In this document: positions 5,854 through 8,488 of the stretch, in pieces
Layout of the letters: the number at the start of each line of letters is the position of its first letter
How positions within the stretch are numbered: the stretch's first letter is position 1
Assembly (NCBI GenBank): GCA_049699975.1
Contig: JBNAWB010000163.1
Location: forward strand, 1-8,488
Source of the DNA: CAZAGD01 sp049699975
Lineage (GTDB): Bacteria; Desulfobacterota; SM23-61
Length of the DNA stretch: 8,488 nt
Reading direction: 5' to 3'
Made by a program: the position numbers and the translations under genes
The notes under the pieces: generated by a model
What the model was told of the DNA's origin: nothing
Seen by the model: the letters and a program-made list of their open reading frames with translations, nothing else
Database searches by the model: none

Positions 5854-7598
5854 TGGATTATTTACTGCACATTTTAATCATGATTTTTATTTACGCCATT
5901 CTGGGTTTATCCTTTAATCTCATCTTGGGATACACAGGTTTAATCGCCATGTGCCATGCGGCTTTTTTCGCCATTGGCGCCTATACTTCTGCCCTCTTGG
6001 GTATCAATTGGGGCATAAATTTTTTAGGGGGTATTTTAGCAGGAATGGTGATCACTGGCTTGGTAAGCCTCTTGGTAGCCCTTCCGGCCATTCGGGTGCG
6101 TGATGAGTATCTAATTGTGACCACTTTAGCCTTATTAATGATTGTTTATACCATTTTAATGAACTGGATTGACTTGACGCGTGGCGCTGCCGGTTTGTCT
6201 GGTATTCCGCGGCCTTCAATTTGGGGGTATAAGATTGAGTCGCCTTCCTCTTTTGTCCCCCTCTTGGGGGGATTTGCCCTTCTCTGTTTCCTCATTTGCT
6301 GGCGAATTGTACATTCGCCTTTCGGACGCGTACTGCGAGCTATTCGCGAAGATGAAATTGCCGCCGAATCATTGGGCAAAAATGTCCGCGCCTTCAAAAT
6401 ATGGGTTTTTGTAGCCGGTGGGGCCTTGGCCGCAATTGCCGGCAGTCTCTTTGCTCATTATATGACTTACATTAGTCCGGCCAATTTTACGATCAATGAT
6501 ACAATTTTAATCTTTGCCATTGTTATTATTGGCGGGGTAGCCAATGCCTGGGGGCCGGTTTTAGGAGCAGTTATTTTGGTCTCAGTGATGGAAGCCTTGC
6601 GTTTTTTAGAAATATCGCCCGTCATTGTTGGTTTTACAAGGCAAATAGCTTATGGATTGGTGTTAATCCTTTTTATGTGTTTTCGTCCCCATGGTTTCTT
6701 AGGGGAGTTTGTTAATTCCGTCAAGAAAAAAGAAGAAAAAAGAGGTAAATTAAATACCAAGGAAGAAGATGTATGGGCGTCGGCAAAGGAACCGAGAAAA
6801 ATTGAAAATTTATTCCAGCCGGCAAATGAGTCGGGAGGAGTAGCTACTGTTTTGCGTTTAGAAAGGGTAAGTAAGAGCTTCGGGGGGCTCAAGGCGGTTA
6901 ACAATTGCACATTAGATTTAAAAAAAGGAGAAATTGTGGGCTTAATTGGGCCTAACGGCGCAGGCAAGACAACGCTTTTCAATGTAATTACCGGTTTTTA
7001 TGCTCCAGAAGATGGTTCGATAAAATTTATGGGAAAAGAGATTACCAATCTTCCAGCCTACCGAATTACTAACTTAGGGATCGCTCGTTCATTTCAAGAT
7101 TTACGCCTTTTTGCCCACCTTACTGTTTTAGATAACGTTTTGTTAGCCTGCCCTCGGCAGAGTGGGGAGAATTTGTTTTGGAATTTCTTCCGCCCTGGCC
7201 GCATAGCTAAAGAAGAAAAAGAAAATCGTCAAAAAGCTATGGCTTATTTAGAGTTTGTAGGTCTGGCCCAGCGGGCGGATGAATTGGCGATAAACCTTTC
7301 TTATGCAGAGCAGAAGCTCTTAAGCCTGGCCCGCCTTCTGGCTACGGAAGCACAATTGATTCTGCTGGACGAACCTGCTTCTGGGTTAGACCCGAAAGTG
7401 ATGGAGGATCTCTTTCCCTTGGTGAAAAACTTAGTAAAATACGGCAAAACAATTTGCATTGTTGAACATAATATGGAAGTCATCCGGGCCATGGTAGATG
7501 AAATTGTTTTTTTAAATGAGGGCCGCGTCATAGCCCGAGGGAGCCCCGAAGAGATTATGAAATCCCCAGAATTAGCGGAGATCTATTTTGGGGTTTAA
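5853..7598 (+). CDS. livM-livG: Fused ABC permease LivM and ATPase LivG
   Basis: One continuous 581-residue frame carries two transporter subunits. Residues 1-284 are the LivM permease: SFNLILGYTG (20-29), then CHAAFFAIGAYT (34-45), coupling loop GGVANAWGP (227-235), and the closing RPHGFLG (278-284). Residues 285-332 are a hydrophilic linker rich in Lys and Glu. From Val333 comes a LivG ATPase: Walker A GPNGAGKTT (366-374), Q-loop Gln415 in RSFQD, signature LSYAEQ (482-487), Walker B with Asp506-Glu507, and H-loop His539. Members usually read Gly where this one has Ala485, while the other ATP-site residues are intact. The longer frame also allows a TTG at 5739, but that lies deep inside livH. 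ATG at 5853 is preferred because it overlaps the livH stop as TAATG and follows GAGGGA (5840-5845). LivM-LivG fusions are known in this family, so this looks like natural architecture rather than an error. Confidence 0.94.
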   Translation: MDYLLHILIMIFIYAILGLSFNLILGYTGLIAMCHAAFFAIGAYTSALLGINWGINFLGGILAGMVITGLVSLLVALPAIRVRDEYLIVTTLALLMIVYTILMNWIDLTRGAAGLSGIPRPSIWGYKIESPSSFVPLLGGFALLCFLICWRIVHSPFGRVLRAIREDEIAAESLGKNVRAFKIWVFVAGGALAAIAGSLFAHYMTYISPANFTINDTILIFAIVIIGGVANAWGPVLGAVILVSVMEALRFLEISPVIVGFTRQIAYGLVLILFMCFRPHGFLGEFVNSVKKKEEKRGKLNTKEEDVWASAKEPRKIENLFQPANESGGVATVLRLERVSKSFGGLKAVNNCTLDLKKGEIVGLIGPNGAGKTTLFNVITGFYAPEDGSIKFMGKEITNLPAYRITNLGIARSFQDLRLFAHLTVLDNVLLACPRQSGENLFWNFFRPGRIAKEEKENRQKAMAYLEFVGLAQRADELAINLSYAEQKLLSLARLLATEAQLILLDEPASGLDPKVMEDLFPLVKNLVKYGKTICIVEHNMEVIRAMVDEIVFLNEGRVIARGSPEEIMKSPELAEIYFGV

Positions 7599-7649
7599 TA
7601 ATAAGATTGGAAAAGACTGGCACATGAATCAATAATAAATGGAGAAAAG

Positions 7650-8348
7650 ATGATCTTAGAAGTAAGAGACTTAGTCAGTGGCTACCAAAATAAAAAAGTA
7701 CTCCATGGATTGAGCCTGCAAATGGAAGAAGGAGATGTAATCGGGATAATTGGCCACAATGGAGCTGGCAAGACCACCTTTTTAAAATCTTTATTTGGTC
7801 TCCTGGTACCCTGGCAAGGCCAAATTATTTATCAGGGAAGAAATATAGCTGGACGGAAACCGGAAACAAATGTACAAGAAGGAATCGCTTTCATGCCTCA
7901 AGGCCAAGGTCTTTTCCCTGATTTAACCATTATGGAAAACTTGGAAATGAGCTCTTTCGGTTTGGATGAGGTCACCTTTAAAAGGCGCGTTAGGAACGTC
8001 TTCGAATTATTTCCTATCTTAGAAGAAAGGAAAAAACAGCGGGCAGGTACATTAAGCGGCGGGGAGCAGCGTATGCTCAGCTTAAGTTTGACTCTAATGC
8101 GGGAACCAACTTTGTTATTTTTGGATGAACCTTCCTTGGGCTTGGCACCGCGGATTGTGCAATTGGTGATGAGCACCATTGCTGATATCAACCGTCAGTT
8201 TCATAATTCTATCATCTTAGTGGAGCAAAATTTTGAACAGGTAAAGAAAGTTGCCCAAAAGATTGTAGTCATCAAATTGGGGAAAATTGTCTTTTCGGGT
8301 ATTCTCGACCCGAGCATGGATAAACGGGAATTGTGGAAGTATTTTTAA
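7650..8348 (+). CDS. livF: ABC transporter ATPase LivF
   Basis: The 232-residue product is the second ATP-hydrolysing subunit, expected to pair with the LivG part of the fusion on the cytoplasmic face. Walker A is GHNGAGKTT (35-43). Q-loop Gln84 lies in MPQGQGLFPDLT, where LivF proteins more often read PEGR. The signature LSGGEQ (135-140) is canonical. Walker B ends in Asp159-Glu160 within DEPSLGLAP, and the H-loop position is Gln193 in VEQN, a normal LivF substitution. GGAG at 7641-7644 sets the start, five bases before ATG. The gap from the fusion gene is 51 bases with no hairpin seen, so both are probably on one mRNA. The C-terminus (MDKRELWKYF) replaces the commoner YLG-type ending. Confidence 0.95.
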   Translation: MILEVRDLVSGYQNKKVLHGLSLQMEEGDVIGIIGHNGAGKTTFLKSLFGLLVPWQGQIIYQGRNIAGRKPETNVQEGIAFMPQGQGLFPDLTIMENLEMSSFGLDEVTFKRRVRNVFELFPILEERKKQRAGTLSGGEQRMLSLSLTLMREPTLLFLDEPSLGLAPRIVQLVMSTIADINRQFHNSIILVEQNFEQVKKVAQKIVVIKLGKIVFSGILDPSMDKRELWKYF

Positions 8349-8350
8349 TT

Positions 8351-8391
8351 TTTGGCCACAGAGTACCCAGCGCGGCAGAGCCGCAGCCAAA
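8351..8391. repeat. Nested inverted repeat after livF
   Basis: TTTGGC at 8351-8356 pairs with GCCAAA at 8386-8391. Inside, GCGGC (8372-8376) pairs with GCCGC (8380-8384) around AGA. No T run follows, so it is not a standard terminator. It looks like a second, different REP-type element and resembles, from memory, GGCTGCGGC...GCCGCGCTGTG units scattered in other genomes. Confidence 0.55.
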
Positions 8392-8439
8392 CTATTTAAT
8401 CTCCTCAATCACCCTTTGGCAAGTAGAGAGGGGAAATTG

Positions 8440-8488
8440 TAGGGCAAGGGTTCATCCCTGGCCGCATTTTCGGCAAGCCCTAAAGGCT
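8440..8488. repeat. Three-way-junction inverted repeat at the window end
   Basis: TAGGGC (8440-8445) pairs with GCCCTA (8477-8482). Two small hairpins lie between them: AGGG/CCCT around TTCAT (8447-8459) and GCCG/CGGC around CATTTT (8461-8474). The shape recalls the widespread GTAGGGGCG...CGCCCCTAC intergenic repeats. It may continue past the window. It is not a tRNA: the TTCAT loop is too short for a T arm and no anticodon arm is present. Confidence 0.55.

Noticed and set aside
8447..8459. GGGTTCATCCC resembling a tRNA T arm
   Set aside because: The loop is five bases instead of seven, and no acceptor, D or anticodon arms can be found.

Overview
The window carries a short chain of + strand genes for acid activation and solute import from an AT-leaning bacterial genome. 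Both genes of the first block are CoA-ligase types. A 600-base non-coding gap separates them from a complete branched-chain-amino-acid-type (LivKHMGF, HAAT family) ABC transporter. The binding protein has a signal-peptidase-I-like leader rather than a lipobox, which suggests a diderm cell with a periplasm. Gene style and the dispersed intergenic repeats recall anaerobic deltaproteobacterial (Desulfobacterota-like) genomes. That placement is an impression and has not been tested.

Layout: 1-124 is a leader with a possible promoter. 125-1759 is an AMP-forming acyl-CoA synthetase with a TTG start. 1752-3143 overlaps it by 8 bases and encodes an ADP/NDP-forming acyl-CoA synthetase alpha subunit without the ATP-grasp beta part. 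3144-3744 has no convincing gene. It holds a two-armed inverted repeat, an orphan half-copy of it, promoter-like sites and a possible 14-codon leader ORF. 3745-4899 is a periplasmic binding protein, followed by a strong hairpin at 4928-4957. 4975-5853 is the permease LivH. 5853-7598 is a natural fusion of permease LivM with ATPase LivG. 7650-8348 is ATPase LivF. 8349-8488 holds two further nested inverted repeats, the last one running to the window edge.

How they may work together (inference): the binding protein captures a small organic solute, LivH and LivM form the channel, and LivG and LivF power it. An imported carboxylic acid could then be activated to its CoA thioester by the AMP-forming ligase. 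The alpha-subunit protein would contribute a second, reversible CoA-ligase chemistry if a beta subunit exists elsewhere. The pocket-lining segments of the binding protein do not look like a standard Leu/Ile/Val binder, so amino-acid transport should not be assumed. I see no clearly new system. The points most worth checking are the beta-less alpha subunit, the LivM-LivG fusion with a variant signature motif, and the repeat-rich gap.
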